64,000 nucleotides of DNA. It comes from a virus. Shown here piece by piece: positions 41,731-51,099 of the stretch. The translations under genes and the position numbers were made by a program. The DNA lies in the IMG/VR virus record IMGVR_UViG_3300020122_000089, positions 40,059 to 104,058 of that record. One strand, written 5' to 3'. Every line of letters begins with the position of its first letter. The first letter of the stretch is position 1. The notes below the pieces were generated by a model, which saw nothing but the letters and a program-made list of their open reading frames with translations, ran no database searches and was not told the origin of the DNA.

Positions 41731-41943
41731 CTACGGCAATATCTCATTGCAGTTCGAAATCGTGATACACCCGCTTGAATCAGCGTACAGGCTGATGTAG
41801 ACGGTTTGGCCTGCCGAGTTTGTGTAGGACGTTACAACATGTTCATTTGGCTGATAGCTGCAGTCCGAACAGGTTGAGCTATCACACGCACCGATGAACA
41901 GAATTGAGAGAGCGAGTACGAGAATTAAGATTGATCGTTTCAT
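41731..41943 (-). CDS. Putative small lipoprotein
   Basis: 70 aa from ATG 41943 (MKRSILILVLALSILFIGAC), a clean lipobox at GAC. Mature part Cys-rich (CSDCSYQP, SGCITISNC) and beta. Overlaps the next gene by one base. Could be a lysis or superinfection protein. Confidence 0.65.
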   Translation of the reverse strand: MKRSILILVLALSILFIGACDSSTCSDCSYQPNEHVVTSYTNSAGQTVYISLYADSSGCITISNCNEILP

Positions 41944-42275
41944 TAGTGCCTCCAATTCTTGAACGCTACTCCAATATGAACCCCGCCAACAACGTAACGT
42001 AGGATGTTCATTGCTCGCGGATGATTCTTCTGAAAGAACAGCGTCGTGCCGTAGCCCGCTGCGTTTAATCCGAAGTACAAACCACCATTGACCTGTCCGT
42101 TACTGCGGATGAATGGGTTGCCCTCCGTTCGCTTATAGCTTGAAGCGTAGTCAGCGGACACGCTGCCCCAAAACACAACGCTTGACGATTTGAAATTCCA
42201 GTCCCAAGTTGACTTGACGGGCTGTTGAGCAAAACAGGAACAGCAAAGTACGAGAATTACTAGCATCGTCTTCAT
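41943..42275 (-). CDS. Small secreted or membrane protein
   Basis: 110 aa with signal peptide (MKTMLVILVLCCSCFAQQ). Body aromatic and glycine-rich (YFGLNAAGYGTTLFFQK), possibly an outer-membrane-type hairpin. Function unknown. Confidence 0.6.
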   Translation of the reverse strand: MKTMLVILVLCCSCFAQQPVKSTWDWNFKSSSVVFWGSVSADYASSYKRTEGNPFIRSNGQVNGGLYFGLNAAGYGTTLFFQKNHPRAMNILRYVVGGVHIGVAFKNWRH

Positions 42276-42283
42276 AAAAATCC

Positions 42284-44773
42284 TTACTTCGCGGGAACAA
42301 TCGACATTGGCTTAGGCTGTGTCAGTGTCTGAATATCGCGGTGAAACTGCTCCGTTTCGGCCTGTTGCATCTTTATGGTCTTTAGTTCTCTTAGTTCTTG
42401 GACCTCACGGCGGAGCTGTTCAATCTCCATTTGCTGATCTTGAATCGCACGGATCAACAGCGCTGGCATTTTGATATAATCAACGCTGTGCAGTTCGCCT
42501 CTTCGGTCTCGGATCGCAAGCCGCTCGTCAACCCGTGCCACTTCTTCTGCGATCAATCCAACCTGTCTTGACCCGCCTGTTTTGTAGTTGAACGCGACGG
42601 GCCGCAGTCTCATCACTTCATCAAGACCGTTTGTTAAAGGCTCGATGTGATCTTTGAATTTTAAGGCCGAGACGATACATGCTGCGTTGTCGTTGACTAG
42701 CTCGCCATTCGAGGCGACGCACATATAGGTAGTTCCTGAGCCAGAAGTAGAAAGGCCATCCATCCATACTCTCTTACGGATCGCTGCCCCACCTGCAACT
42801 TGTAGGGCTCCGGTTGTTGTGGACGTGGAGTCAGTTGTACTAGTTACAATAATGTTATTAAGTTTTAGATCGCCAGCAAAGCTACCTTGGGAACCTGTGC
42901 CGATTCCAACCAGGCCCGCAGAGATTCGCCCGATTCCAGTATCTTGACCTCCAGCAGCCTCCCAACTATTAGTATTCGCCCACACAAGTGACATATTTTG
43001 TGCAAGTCCAAACCGATTTCCTCCTGTATATATTTCAAAGACTGACCCCGTTCCCTCTACATAAAAGTCAAATACAGTTCCCGTCCGACGATACCAGCCC
43101 TGAGTCTCTCCGGCGAACTTGAATCCTTCTACTGCCCCATTAGCTATAACAAGCTGTCCGGCGATAGAAAGGTTTCCACTTGAATCTAGTGTGGTAGTAG
43201 CAGATGGGGTTTGTAGAGTTGTTGTGCCGCCGCCTGTCACAAGAGCAGTCGAAGTTAAACTACCCGCGCCAACAACCGTAACTGTTCCGCTTCCACCTCC
43301 CGCTGCTGCCCACTTCACCCCATTTGTACTTGCTGCATCTGCGGTCAACACTTGACCATCACTACCCACCGCAAGTTTATTCAGGCTTGCTCCACCCGGA
43401 GCGGTCAGCAAGTCACCTTTCGTATAGGCGGTCTGACCTGTCCCGCCGACCGCCACTGTAACTGTATTCAACGCCGCTGCAAGAATCTTTCCCGCTGCAT
43501 CGGTGTGGGTAGTAGGGCCAGAGCCGACTTTCAATACTCCCGCAACAAGTAGATTAGTTGCTCCGGCATCAGATGTAGAGCCTATACTCACGCCACCGCT
43601 ATCGTTTATCCTCGCCGCTTCCGTCCCTCCATTGTTCCCGACCGTGAATTTGATGAGGTCGGTTGTGCCAACACCGGAGGTCGAGCGAATCTCAGCCGAA
43701 GCCCCAACTGCTGTGCCGCCTATGACCGATGGGGTGGTGACAGAACTTGGGGTAATCGCTCCAAGGGTGACGGTCAGGGATGGGGTTGCGCCTCCGCTTG
43801 AAATGCCACTGACTCCATTTGCTGTAGTGATTCCGATAGTCTTAACAAACGTGCTTGAAAGTGAGCCGTCAGCAATTCCACTTACAGTCAACACCCCCGC
43901 ACTTGACAGCGAGAACGTCGCACCTGATCCGCTCAAGCCCACTGGCGCGTAGGCTGTTCCTCCGGCATTACCAGCAAGGATTTGGCCGGCCGATGGCGCG
44001 GTGTTGGGAACGATGCTGGCTTTCGTTTGAGCGTCGTTAGTGACTGCGCTCAACCCGACATCGGTCTTCGAGGGTGTCGAGTAAACGAACACGCCCGCTC
44101 CATCGTTGTGCAACCAACCAGCGCCGTTCGCCAGTGCTGCGATAGTCGTGAGGTTTGTGTTAAGTGGCTGTGCATCTGTGATTCCATACCCACTCAGTGT
44201 CGTTGGCTTGCTCGCGATATTTGCGAAGATGTAACCGGTGCCCGCTGCAAGGTTGCCCGATGCAATCGTGCCGAGGATTGGCGCTGTGAACGTCTGTTGT
44301 CCACCCCATGAATGCGCCGTCGAAAACACATCCGCGTTGAGCATTGCAGAGGTAACTTTAGTCGCGCCTATGGCGGTGGTTTTTCCGCCTGACGTACTAA
44401 CATCGCCGGTTAAATCGCCTACGGCGGTTGCTTGACTGCCGGCGCCGAAAACAAGCTGGTTTAACGTAAGGGACGCCGCGGAGGTGACGCAGGTAGCGCA
44501 GGCAATGGTTCCTGTAGTTGTAATTACACCGCCGGTTATTGGAGAGGTGGTTGAAATGCTGGTTACAGTTCCCGACCCACCGCCACCTGCCACGGTGACC
44601 ACACCACCTGTAATGGTGAGTGATCCGTCTGCGAATACAAGATTGGTGGCGTTTGTTCTTCCAACCCCTGTAGTTGCTTCGCGTATTGTCAGCGGTGGAT
44701 GGCTTTGCGCCTTTACCGTCCTACTACAAGCTATTGTAAGCATGAAGGCGAGAATGAAAAGGATTTTTTTCAT
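42284..44773 (-). CDS. Large tail fibre with C-terminal S74 chaperone
   Basis: 829 aa. Signal-like N-terminus (MKKILFILAFMLTIAC) is odd for a virion fibre. Then long Ser/Thr/Gly beta repeats (TTAIGATKVTSAMLNADVFS, AALNTVTVAVGGTGQTAYTK). The C-terminus (about 705-790) carries a peptidase S74 chaperone: SALKFKDHIEPLTNGLDEV, LRPVAFNYKTGGSRQVGLIA; the S-K pair is the autocleavage dyad in this family. It trimerises such fibres, then is cut off. The ATG has GGAAG 8 nt upstream from an exact palindrome (44780-44793), the right border of the island. Confidence 0.85.
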   Translation of the reverse strand: MKKILFILAFMLTIACSRTVKAQSHPPLTIREATTGVGRTNATNLVFADGSLTITGGVVTVAGGGGSGTVTSISTTSPITGGVITTTGTIACATCVTSAASLTLNQLVFGAGSQATAVGDLTGDVSTSGGKTTAIGATKVTSAMLNADVFSTAHSWGGQQTFTAPILGTIASGNLAAGTGYIFANIASKPTTLSGYGITDAQPLNTNLTTIAALANGAGWLHNDGAGVFVYSTPSKTDVGLSAVTNDAQTKASIVPNTAPSAGQILAGNAGGTAYAPVGLSGSGATFSLSSAGVLTVSGIADGSLSSTFVKTIGITTANGVSGISSGGATPSLTVTLGAITPSSVTTPSVIGGTAVGASAEIRSTSGVGTTDLIKFTVGNNGGTEAARINDSGGVSIGSTSDAGATNLLVAGVLKVGSGPTTHTDAAGKILAAALNTVTVAVGGTGQTAYTKGDLLTAPGGASLNKLAVGSDGQVLTADAASTNGVKWAAAGGGSGTVTVVGAGSLTSTALVTGGGTTTLQTPSATTTLDSSGNLSIAGQLVIANGAVEGFKFAGETQGWYRRTGTVFDFYVEGTGSVFEIYTGGNRFGLAQNMSLVWANTNSWEAAGGQDTGIGRISAGLVGIGTGSQGSFAGDLKLNNIIVTSTTDSTSTTTGALQVAGGAAIRKRVWMDGLSTSGSGTTYMCVASNGELVNDNAACIVSALKFKDHIEPLTNGLDEVMRLRPVAFNYKTGGSRQVGLIAEEVARVDERLAIRDRRGELHSVDYIKMPALLIRAIQDQQMEIEQLRREVQELRELKTIKMQQAETEQFHRDIQTLTQPKPMSIVPAK

Positions 44774-44800
44774 TTCTTTTTCTTCCGGAAGAAACTCAGG

Positions 44801-45286
44801 CTACTGGCCAAACATTCTCTTGATACGCACAGTCACCAATGGCGAGCCACCGCCACTAAATGTCGTGGTTACGCGAGCACGGATGTATCCTAACGGGCCG
44901 GGATATGTAAAGAATTGCTTTGAAGGGGCAGTGGCGAAACTCGTTCCTACGGTTTCTTTATCAAGCTGCGCCCAAGTACCAGAATATCCACTCACAGCAG
45001 AATGCTCTAAAACAACAACACCGGCAGTTGTGCCGGTTGAGATTTCATATTCTACTGCTACTTGAGTACCGCCACCTAATTGGACTTCAGTACCGGTTCC
45101 TATAGCGGCGCTGAGTTCGGTGATCCACTGTGAATCTACGTTAGCGGCAGGTGGGTTGGAAATAGAAATAGCCGGAGGGTTAGCGCTGCCGTAGCTGGGG
45201 CGCGTAATTGTAAAATCGCCTATACCCCATCCCGCAAGAAACGCTAGGATGCTAATAGTTATTACCCTTACTAATGTTTTCGCCAT
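44801..45286 (-). CDS. Small membrane-anchored beta protein
   Basis: 161 aa. N-terminal hydrophobic helix (VITISILAFLAGWGIGDF), then a beta-rich body (LGGGTQVAVEYEISTGTTAG). Overlaps the preceding gene by one base. Unknown. Confidence 0.6.
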   Translation of the reverse strand: MAKTLVRVITISILAFLAGWGIGDFTITRPSYGSANPPAISISNPPAANVDSQWITELSAAIGTGTEVQLGGGTQVAVEYEISTGTTAGVVVLEHSAVSGYSGTWAQLDKETVGTSFATAPSKQFFTYPGPLGYIRARVTTTFSGGGSPLVTVRIKRMFGQ

Positions 45287-45696
45287 TACTTATTCCCTCC
45301 TTGCGCCGCCTCTTGAGGCGTCTTTGCTCTGTAAGCACCTTTTGTCCAATCGAACACAAAATCCTTTGGCACGTTAGATAAGTATCTTGTATTTGTTTCA
45401 GTAGCAATCCAAGCATTTTGCTTTGCGGCGGCGTTTGTTTCAAATGTTCTTACAACACGCACGTCGCAATCTTCTTTGCCGGTAAATAAGCGTTTTGCTT
45501 CATTCAACGCTTCGCTTGAAGCTATTGCATCAGAGTAAATCTGACGCATTTGCTGAAGCGTGTTTGGGTCTACCGAGATGTCGCTAGTTGGTGGTTTTGC
45601 TTTGTCGTCGGCGTGTATTGCATCGTACATGCATAAACAACAGAATAGTATCATTACTCCAATTATCATGCTTAGTGCGCTTTGTGTTATTTTCAT
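45286..45696 (-). CDS. Small membrane protein
   Basis: 136 aa with an N-terminal transmembrane segment (SMIIGVMILFCCLCMYDAIH), then a helical body and QTTP-rich tail. Overlaps the preceding gene by four bases. Unknown. Confidence 0.6.
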   Translation of the reverse strand: MKITQSALSMIIGVMILFCCLCMYDAIHADDKAKPPTSDISVDPNTLQQMRQIYSDAIASSEALNEAKRLFTGKEDCDVRVVRTFETNAAAKQNAWIATETNTRYLSNVPKDFVFDWTKGAYRAKTPQEAAQGGNK

Positions 45697-46163
45697 ACCC
45701 TCACCTGTCCTAATCCTAACCTTTCTCTTACGCCGCGGTGGGCGGCCGGATCACGGGTGTCGTTGCTTACATTGTTCGCTGGGATTGCCACGTTGAGATT
45801 TGATATCAAAGCGAACCCCTGCCCTGATTCGCATTTGACACGTATTTCATCTTGAGGAATTGAATTTGTAACAATAATCTCGGATACGCGGTCTAGTGGG
45901 TTGACTATAAAGCTATTTTTTGTGTCTAGCTGCTCTCTTGTGAACTTCATTAGTTGACATCTCAGTATCGCGTCTCTGTGTGGTGTTAAAATCAGCACCA
46001 GCCTTTCATCGCCTACTATCGCTTGCATTTCGTTGATTACGCGATGAAGAAGGTATAGTGTAATTTCAGCGAAGCAAGCATCCATCTTATAAAGGGTAAG
46101 AATCTCTGCGGCCGACCCAATAGGATATTCCAGTCTGTCGTACTGTTGTTTTGTTGCTGACAT
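45693..46163 (-). CDS. Unknown virion-region protein
   Basis: 156 aa. ATG 46163 lies 3 nt from GGAAG in an exact palindrome (46165-46178). Predicted mixed alpha/beta, no family. Confidence 0.6.
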   Translation of the reverse strand: MSATKQQYDRLEYPIGSAAEILTLYKMDACFAEITLYLLHRVINEMQAIVGDERLVLILTPHRDAILRCQLMKFTREQLDTKNSFIVNPLDRVSEIIVTNSIPQDEIRVKCESGQGFALISNLNVAIPANNVSNDTRDPAAHRGVRERLGLGQVRV

Positions 46164-46184
46164 ATTCTTCCGGAAGAATTAAAA

Positions 46185-48941
46185 TTACATTGCGGCCCGT
46201 TGAGGAATCCCCGGTAAAGGTGGTACCTGAGGATATCCAGAAGCCAATGCGTTGTGCATACCCGCTTGCGACTGGCCTGGATGTTCGAGTGTTGGAGGTT
46301 TTAACGCCGCGTCAATTGCGCCTTTAGTGATTGTCTCGGCTAATCGGTGTTTGTGTTGCTGCGCTTCTCTATCTTTGTCTAACAGGTGCTCAAATGCGCT
46401 GTCTCGCATTGTATTGTCTACAGGAGGTGGCTGTATGTTCACGGCCGGAGCGGGTGTAGCCATTGCTTTTGCATGATCGGCGAGACCTTTAGCGCCAATC
46501 TCGTTTAAGCGTCCTTCCTGTCTGGTTTTTTCAAGGGCTATATCGCCTTGAGTCTTACTACTAGCCTTCACACCCTCCATCGCTTGAGCTAGTTGTATCT
46601 GATGCTGTTCGTCTTGTTGCTGCTGCTGTTGTACGATTTGACGATATTGCATCCACTGACTTCTAATTGCCGAGACGGCGATTGGGTCGGCCGCTTTAGA
46701 TTCATCCCCTCGCAGCCACGCTTTCATCTCGGTTTCATAAGATTGTGCGTCGTCGAGGTCTGAATCTACAGGGTGCATGCTTGATAGGATCTGCCCTGCG
46801 AGTTGTGCAATGTTGTTTTCGTCTGTTATCCCCATCGTAGACCGTTGTAGATGCCATTCTGCTATCTGTTTTGCTTCACCTACCGAGGTACATAATTGCT
46901 CTATGCGGATTTTAGCATTGCGACTTTCAATACTAAAATCACCCATTGGCATATCCCCTAGCCCATAAAGGGTGGCAATAAATTGTTTCGCTTCTGGCGG
47001 TGTCTGCGGATTTACAAATAACTGCCCAAACACAGACCACATATTCTGTAATGCAGCTTGCTTTTCTTCGCGAGGATGCGGTATCCAACTCCCAGGGCGT
47101 GGGTAGACATGAAAATCGCCCTCCATGTCGGCGCCGTTTAGAGATACCCATTCGGCGGTGCCGGTGTCGCCCCTGAGCGGCACCGGAACGTCCTCGGTAA
47201 CATTCTCGCGAAACATTTCTATCCACTGCTCTACCGCACGAGCCTGTCCAAAAGCGAGTGGCATGAGTTTTGGCCCTTGCAAGCCCATCGCTTTAGCATT
47301 CATTATCATCATGCCACGGGCGGTGTCAGTGCCACCCATTTCCATCGCGTTTGGATCGCCCGTTGTATTTGGGCTTACTACTTGGGCCATTACTTGCATT
47401 TCGCCCGACATCGTGTTTGGGTATGCTGCAAGGCCCGGGTCGGACGGGGGATATTGCCCTTGATAAATTAGCTCTTGAACAGGAGGTGCGCCAAATGGAA
47501 GTTCTGTTATACCTGCTGGGCTTCCATCGTAATCAGCGGCAGATAGTGGGGCTTTTATAATAGTTGGCATTCCGCCAGCGCGCGCCATATAATAAAGATA
47601 TTGAAGACTGCGAGCTTTTATCATCTCCATTTGTGGCTCGCACATGTCTGATAGCGTGGTCCTTCCGTCTGTTTTGTGCGGAACATAAACGTAAGGAACG
47701 TAAACCCAATGCCTCCGGAAGTCTTCTTCGTAATGATCTACCCAATCCGACCCTAGTCGAGTCATGCGAAGGCCTTTTGGGAATACCTCACCAAGCCTAG
47801 TATAGGCAGGGACCGTGGTTTCTTCTTGCCCTACAAATACTATATCTTGATTAAATTCTATGTGCGAGTATTTTGAAGGGCGGAACCACCAGTCTTCTGC
47901 TACTGTACGATCACCTGTAGCATCCGCCGAGCCTGCCGCCACTAAACTGGCTGGCGTCATTCCGGTAGGGCGTCGGGCTAATTCTTCCGATCTTATTCCG
48001 GCATCGTCCATGCCGGCGCCTTTTTTAGAAGAGCCAGGCTCCCACCAGGGCATTATTTCAGCCGCCGCATCACTGTCCACTAACCTCTTCCAACGAAGCC
48101 ATTCACCACTCATGTAATGAGCGGCGGTGCGGTCGCCTTTCATTTGTAGCGGGCTTACGCATCTAAGGGAGGGAAATCCTGCGTCCTGTTTTTCATATCC
48201 AATTATTTCTTGAATAGAAGTTTCTGGGCCATGAAAGAATTGCTGACGTTGACTTCCGCAGTCGGGGCATTTCCTGCCGTAGCCGGTATCTATTAACCTA
48301 GCAAGAGGGCCCATGCCGCCACACTCGCACATAAAAGAGGTCTGAGCGGACGTTTGTTTCCACGATTCTTCGTAGATTGGGTGTTCAATCCAAAGCCTAC
48401 CGGCATCGTAAGACCATTGTGAGTACCACCAAACACCACTGTAAAGCTGACGTGTTTTTTCTGACTCGAGGCGAAATTCCTCCGTCAGCAGTTCTTGTTC
48501 ATTGTAATCGGCTAGTCTTTGTGCTGCCGACGCAGATTCAGCGGTTTTAGAATCTCTTCCTGCGGGGTCTATGATAATGTCGGGGGTTGCTTCTAATGCT
48601 GCTGCTACTGATAGGTCGGTGAAGTAGGCGTACCAATTGTGAGGGTAAAATGGGTCTTCTGATGAATGCGGTAAATCTCTGACAGAATCATCGTACTCAG
48701 AGAACCGCCAAAAGTATTCGCCTTCGTAATACTTTTGGTTCCTAACACCCTCTCTATATTTAATTCTGTCAAAGCTCTTTTCAGTGTCTTCTAGTTTTGA
48801 AGCTAGAGAATCAAAATACTTGTCCCAATCGTCTTCTATCACCCTAGGATCGCGGCGCTGCGCACGTTCGCGGGATTGAGGCGTAGCGCCACTTCCTGGC
48901 GGGCGATTCGGGCGGGAAATGTCTAAGACGGAGGTTGACAT
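46185..48941 (-). CDS. Portal protein
   Basis: 918 aa. Acidic N-terminus, then helices rich in YFDSLASKLEDTEKSFDRIK, the aromatic central domain (DYNEQELLTEEF; YSQWSYDAGRLWIEHPIY), an inserted zinc ribbon (CECGGMGPLARL ... CPDCGS), and a C-terminal helix with a Gln run (YRQIVQQQQQQDEQHQIQLA). Size and place beside terminase and scaffold genes identify a portal. No Shine-Dalgarno near ATG 48941; the palindrome's GGAAG is 15 nt away, so the start may be used differently. Confidence 0.8.
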   Translation of the reverse strand: MSTSVLDISRPNRPPGSGATPQSRERAQRRDPRVIEDDWDKYFDSLASKLEDTEKSFDRIKYREGVRNQKYYEGEYFWRFSEYDDSVRDLPHSSEDPFYPHNWYAYFTDLSVAAALEATPDIIIDPAGRDSKTAESASAAQRLADYNEQELLTEEFRLESEKTRQLYSGVWWYSQWSYDAGRLWIEHPIYEESWKQTSAQTSFMCECGGMGPLARLIDTGYGRKCPDCGSQRQQFFHGPETSIQEIIGYEKQDAGFPSLRCVSPLQMKGDRTAAHYMSGEWLRWKRLVDSDAAAEIMPWWEPGSSKKGAGMDDAGIRSEELARRPTGMTPASLVAAGSADATGDRTVAEDWWFRPSKYSHIEFNQDIVFVGQEETTVPAYTRLGEVFPKGLRMTRLGSDWVDHYEEDFRRHWVYVPYVYVPHKTDGRTTLSDMCEPQMEMIKARSLQYLYYMARAGGMPTIIKAPLSAADYDGSPAGITELPFGAPPVQELIYQGQYPPSDPGLAAYPNTMSGEMQVMAQVVSPNTTGDPNAMEMGGTDTARGMMIMNAKAMGLQGPKLMPLAFGQARAVEQWIEMFRENVTEDVPVPLRGDTGTAEWVSLNGADMEGDFHVYPRPGSWIPHPREEKQAALQNMWSVFGQLFVNPQTPPEAKQFIATLYGLGDMPMGDFSIESRNAKIRIEQLCTSVGEAKQIAEWHLQRSTMGITDENNIAQLAGQILSSMHPVDSDLDDAQSYETEMKAWLRGDESKAADPIAVSAIRSQWMQYRQIVQQQQQQDEQHQIQLAQAMEGVKASSKTQGDIALEKTRQEGRLNEIGAKGLADHAKAMATPAPAVNIQPPPVDNTMRDSAFEHLLDKDREAQQHKHRLAETITKGAIDAALKPPTLEHPGQSQAGMHNALASGYPQVPPLPGIPQRAAM

Positions 48942-48942
48942 T

Positions 48943-49146
48943 TTATAGATGTGGTGCTTCCGGAAGAAATCTAAACGGAGTGTCTATCGGCCTGGTCATC
49001 GGGTAGATTTTCATTTCAATAGCGCACTCCGCCGGTGCTTCATCTTGCGTTAGTCCGCACCAATAACAACGCTGGCCTATCTTGCATACCGTCGCTTCTG
49101 GCGTGACAATATGTTCAACGCAATCTGTAAACCAACAGTGTTGCAT
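48943..49146 (-). CDS. Small Cys-rich protein
   Basis: 67 aa with CVEHIVTPEATVCKIGQRCYWCGLT, possible zinc site, and a palindrome-encoded C-terminus (RFLPEAPHL). Directly upstream of the portal gene. Function unknown. Confidence 0.55.
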   Translation of the reverse strand: MQHCWFTDCVEHIVTPEATVCKIGQRCYWCGLTQDEAPAECAIEMKIYPMTRPIDTPFRFLPEAPHL

Positions 49147-49149
49147 CGA

Positions 49150-49452
49150 TTACAATTCAATGCGCTGCAATAGATCGCGCTGCATTTGAACCAATTGGCC
49201 TAGCATGTTCGATTTATCGTTGAGCGTGTCGGCAATAGCGACTAGCACCTCCGCAGGTCTGGCTTTTTCGTTTGAAAGTGTCGGCGTTGGAGGTCTGGTA
49301 ACGGCGGTCAACCGCCCTTCTATTTGATGCTGGAGGTTTAATGCCTCTTCTACAAGAGCGCAAACACGGTCAAGGTGAACACTCGCCTGTCCGCGGTCTC
49401 TTTCTTGTGCGTGCCCTGCCGTTGTGTTCGCGTATTTTGCGTCTTCGTACAT
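49150..49452 (-). CDS. Helical protein, unknown
   Basis: 100 aa, coiled-coil-like C-terminus (DKSNMLGQLVQMQRDLLQRI). Could be a minor head or chaperone protein. Stop 3 bases from the next gene. Confidence 0.6.
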   Translation of the reverse strand: MYEDAKYANTTAGHAQERDRGQASVHLDRVCALVEEALNLQHQIEGRLTAVTRPPTPTLSNEKARPAEVLVAIADTLNDKSNMLGQLVQMQRDLLQRIEL

Positions 49453-49455
49453 CTG

Positions 49456-49920
49456 TCATTCTCCTTTTGGTATTGAATTATCCCAACCATCCTCAATAGC
49501 CGCTTCTCGTATCACTGAAAATGCTACGTTACGACAAAGTGCATCGAGGTCAATAAAGTCGTAGTCTGGTTTTGGCGTATCGTATCGAGAAACAAATACC
49601 ATTGTATGATTGCCAATCTTTGGGCAGTTCCAGTCCATTATAACCGAGATACCTTCAATCGCAGCGCGTAACTGATTACGTAATACCCGTCCGTCGGTTT
49701 GTAACATTTCATTCGCATCGAATGAAGGTCTTAATTCGTCGCGTAATAGGATAATCGCTTCGCTTAGATTGTCTGGTACGGTGTATGGGCTTTGTCTGAT
49801 AGCACAAGCGGCAAAATACCCTAACACCATTTTCAATGTAACCCAGGCCGGCCTTTCTGTCTCGGCGAGGGCTCGGTTAGTTAGTTCGGCGTATTGATCT
49901 TCTTTGTATGCAACGGACAT
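49456..49920 (-). CDS. Unknown protein
   Basis: 154 aa, helical N-terminus (LTNRALAETERPAWVTLKMV). Shine-Dalgarno GAGGAAAG. Overlaps the preceding gene by 44 nt in a different frame, so one of the two may be short of its true start. Confidence 0.55.
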   Translation of the reverse strand: MSVAYKEDQYAELTNRALAETERPAWVTLKMVLGYFAACAIRQSPYTVPDNLSEAIILLRDELRPSFDANEMLQTDGRVLRNQLRAAIEGISVIMDWNCPKIGNHTMVFVSRYDTPKPDYDFIDLDALCRNVAFSVIREAAIEDGWDNSIPKGE

Positions 49921-50128
49921 GGCGTTTTTCTTTCCTCAATCTTTTTTCTCTATTTACACGGATCCGTCCAATGCCAGGATCGGTGCGCGGCGTGCCTGTT
50001 AGGGACGCTAGATCGTCAAGCATGGCGTCTAATTGCAGTATACGTCCTTCGATAGCGTCTTGCCTAGACACCTGTACGGCCAGCTCCTCTTCGGCGGCGG
50101 TCAATGCGTCTTCGTATACCTTACTCAC
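49877..50128 (-). CDS. Coiled-coil protein
   Basis: 83 aa, coiled coil (AAEEELAVQVSRQDAIEGRI) with basic C-terminus. Overlaps the following gene by 44 nt. Supported by an immediate join to the preceding gene. Confidence 0.5.
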   Translation of the reverse strand: MSKVYEDALTAAEEELAVQVSRQDAIEGRILQLDAMLDDLASLTGTPRTDPGIGRIRVNREKRLRKEKRHVRCIQRRSIRRTN

Positions 50129-50719
50129 TCACATAACCTCAACGCCCATTCCTATATCCAAACTCCGCTCAAGTTCAGCGTCTTTTGCTAATAGGGCGTT
50201 AAATCTCTTGAGAACTTCTTTGTCTTTTTGCCTTGGGGAAGCGGCTAGGTCGTCAATACGTTCGAGGACGTCTTTATCGCCTCGCTGCATTGCTTCAAGT
50301 AGCCTGTCGGCTTCGGTGTCGAGTTCTATTGAACGGGCGCTGACGATGCGGTTCACCTGAGTCGCGCTACCTGGTGCCGATCTTTGAGTTGTAGGGACTG
50401 GCGTCCCCGACGCAGGAAGCATCCCTTGCCTTAGTAGTACAGAATCAGAAAGCGATCCGTATCTGTCACGCCACCAATTCAACTCTTCGTTTTGCCTCTG
50501 TAAGAGTTGATCCTTTTCCGCGATCCTTGTCTCTAAATCACGGGTGTTGCCAACAAGTAATCCTAAAAGGCGAGAGGTTGATTGACGTGCGACCCAAGCG
50601 GCAAATATGTGCAGTGGTGACTTGGTGCGCGTTTCTTGCCTCTCGCCTTCTTGTGGCCGCTGAAGCTCTGGACCCGTGATTGCGCCCTCAGCGGATTCTT
50701 TGCTGTTGGTTTCTTCCAT
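50129..50719 (-). CDS. Helical protein, possible assembly factor
   Basis: 196 aa, coiled coil (IAEKDQLLQRQNEELNWWRD) and charged tail. ATG 50719 is 7 nt after GGAAG of an exact palindrome (50725-50738). Helicity and place suggest scaffold-type or minor capsid role, not proven. Confidence 0.55.
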   Translation of the reverse strand: MEETNSKESAEGAITGPELQRPQEGERQETRTKSPLHIFAAWVARQSTSRLLGLLVGNTRDLETRIAEKDQLLQRQNEELNWWRDRYGSLSDSVLLRQGMLPASGTPVPTTQRSAPGSATQVNRIVSARSIELDTEADRLLEAMQRGDKDVLERIDDLAASPRQKDKEVLKRFNALLAKDAELERSLDIGMGVEVM

Positions 50720-50757
50720 TTCGATTCTTCCGGAAGAATAACCTTCCTGTTGGCCGT

Positions 50758-51099
50758 CTACGCTGTCTGCGTATTCATTTCAGTGGCGGTAAGGGCAGCG
50801 CCAGTGCCAGCGCCAGTATCGAAGGTTAATAGGAACGTTCTTAGCCCTGACACGCTTCCGGCGGCTGCTACACCTGCGTCAGTGATAGCGCCAATCGCTT
50901 GCAAGCGGTCAATGCGCTTCTGATACATTTCATAGAAGCGACGGGATGTTTCGTAACCGCTGAAAGTAATAGCGCGCAGACCGGCAACGGTTGTAAGCGC
51001 TGCAACTACGGCGTCAGTCAATGTACCAAGCGCGACCTGTAGGTTCACGGCATGCAAACCGTGCCGTAGAAATCCTTGCTGTACTTCATAAATTGCCAT
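50758..51099 (-). CDS. Small alpha/beta protein, unknown
   Basis: 113 aa; aromatic helical middle (FSGYETSRRFYEMYQKRIDR) and a small beta end. Overlaps the next gene start by 14 nt. Function unknown. Confidence 0.6.
   Translation of the reverse strand: MAIYEVQQGFLRHGLHAVNLQVALGTLTDAVVAALTTVAGLRAITFSGYETSRRFYEMYQKRIDRLQAIGAITDAGVAAAGSVSGLRTFLLTFDTGAGTGAALTATEMNTQTA

Noticed and set aside
43503-43952. Plus-strand frames of up to 193 codons opposite the tail fibre
   Set aside because: They are low-complexity antisense shadows (Pro/Val/Thr-rich) of the repetitive fibre gene.
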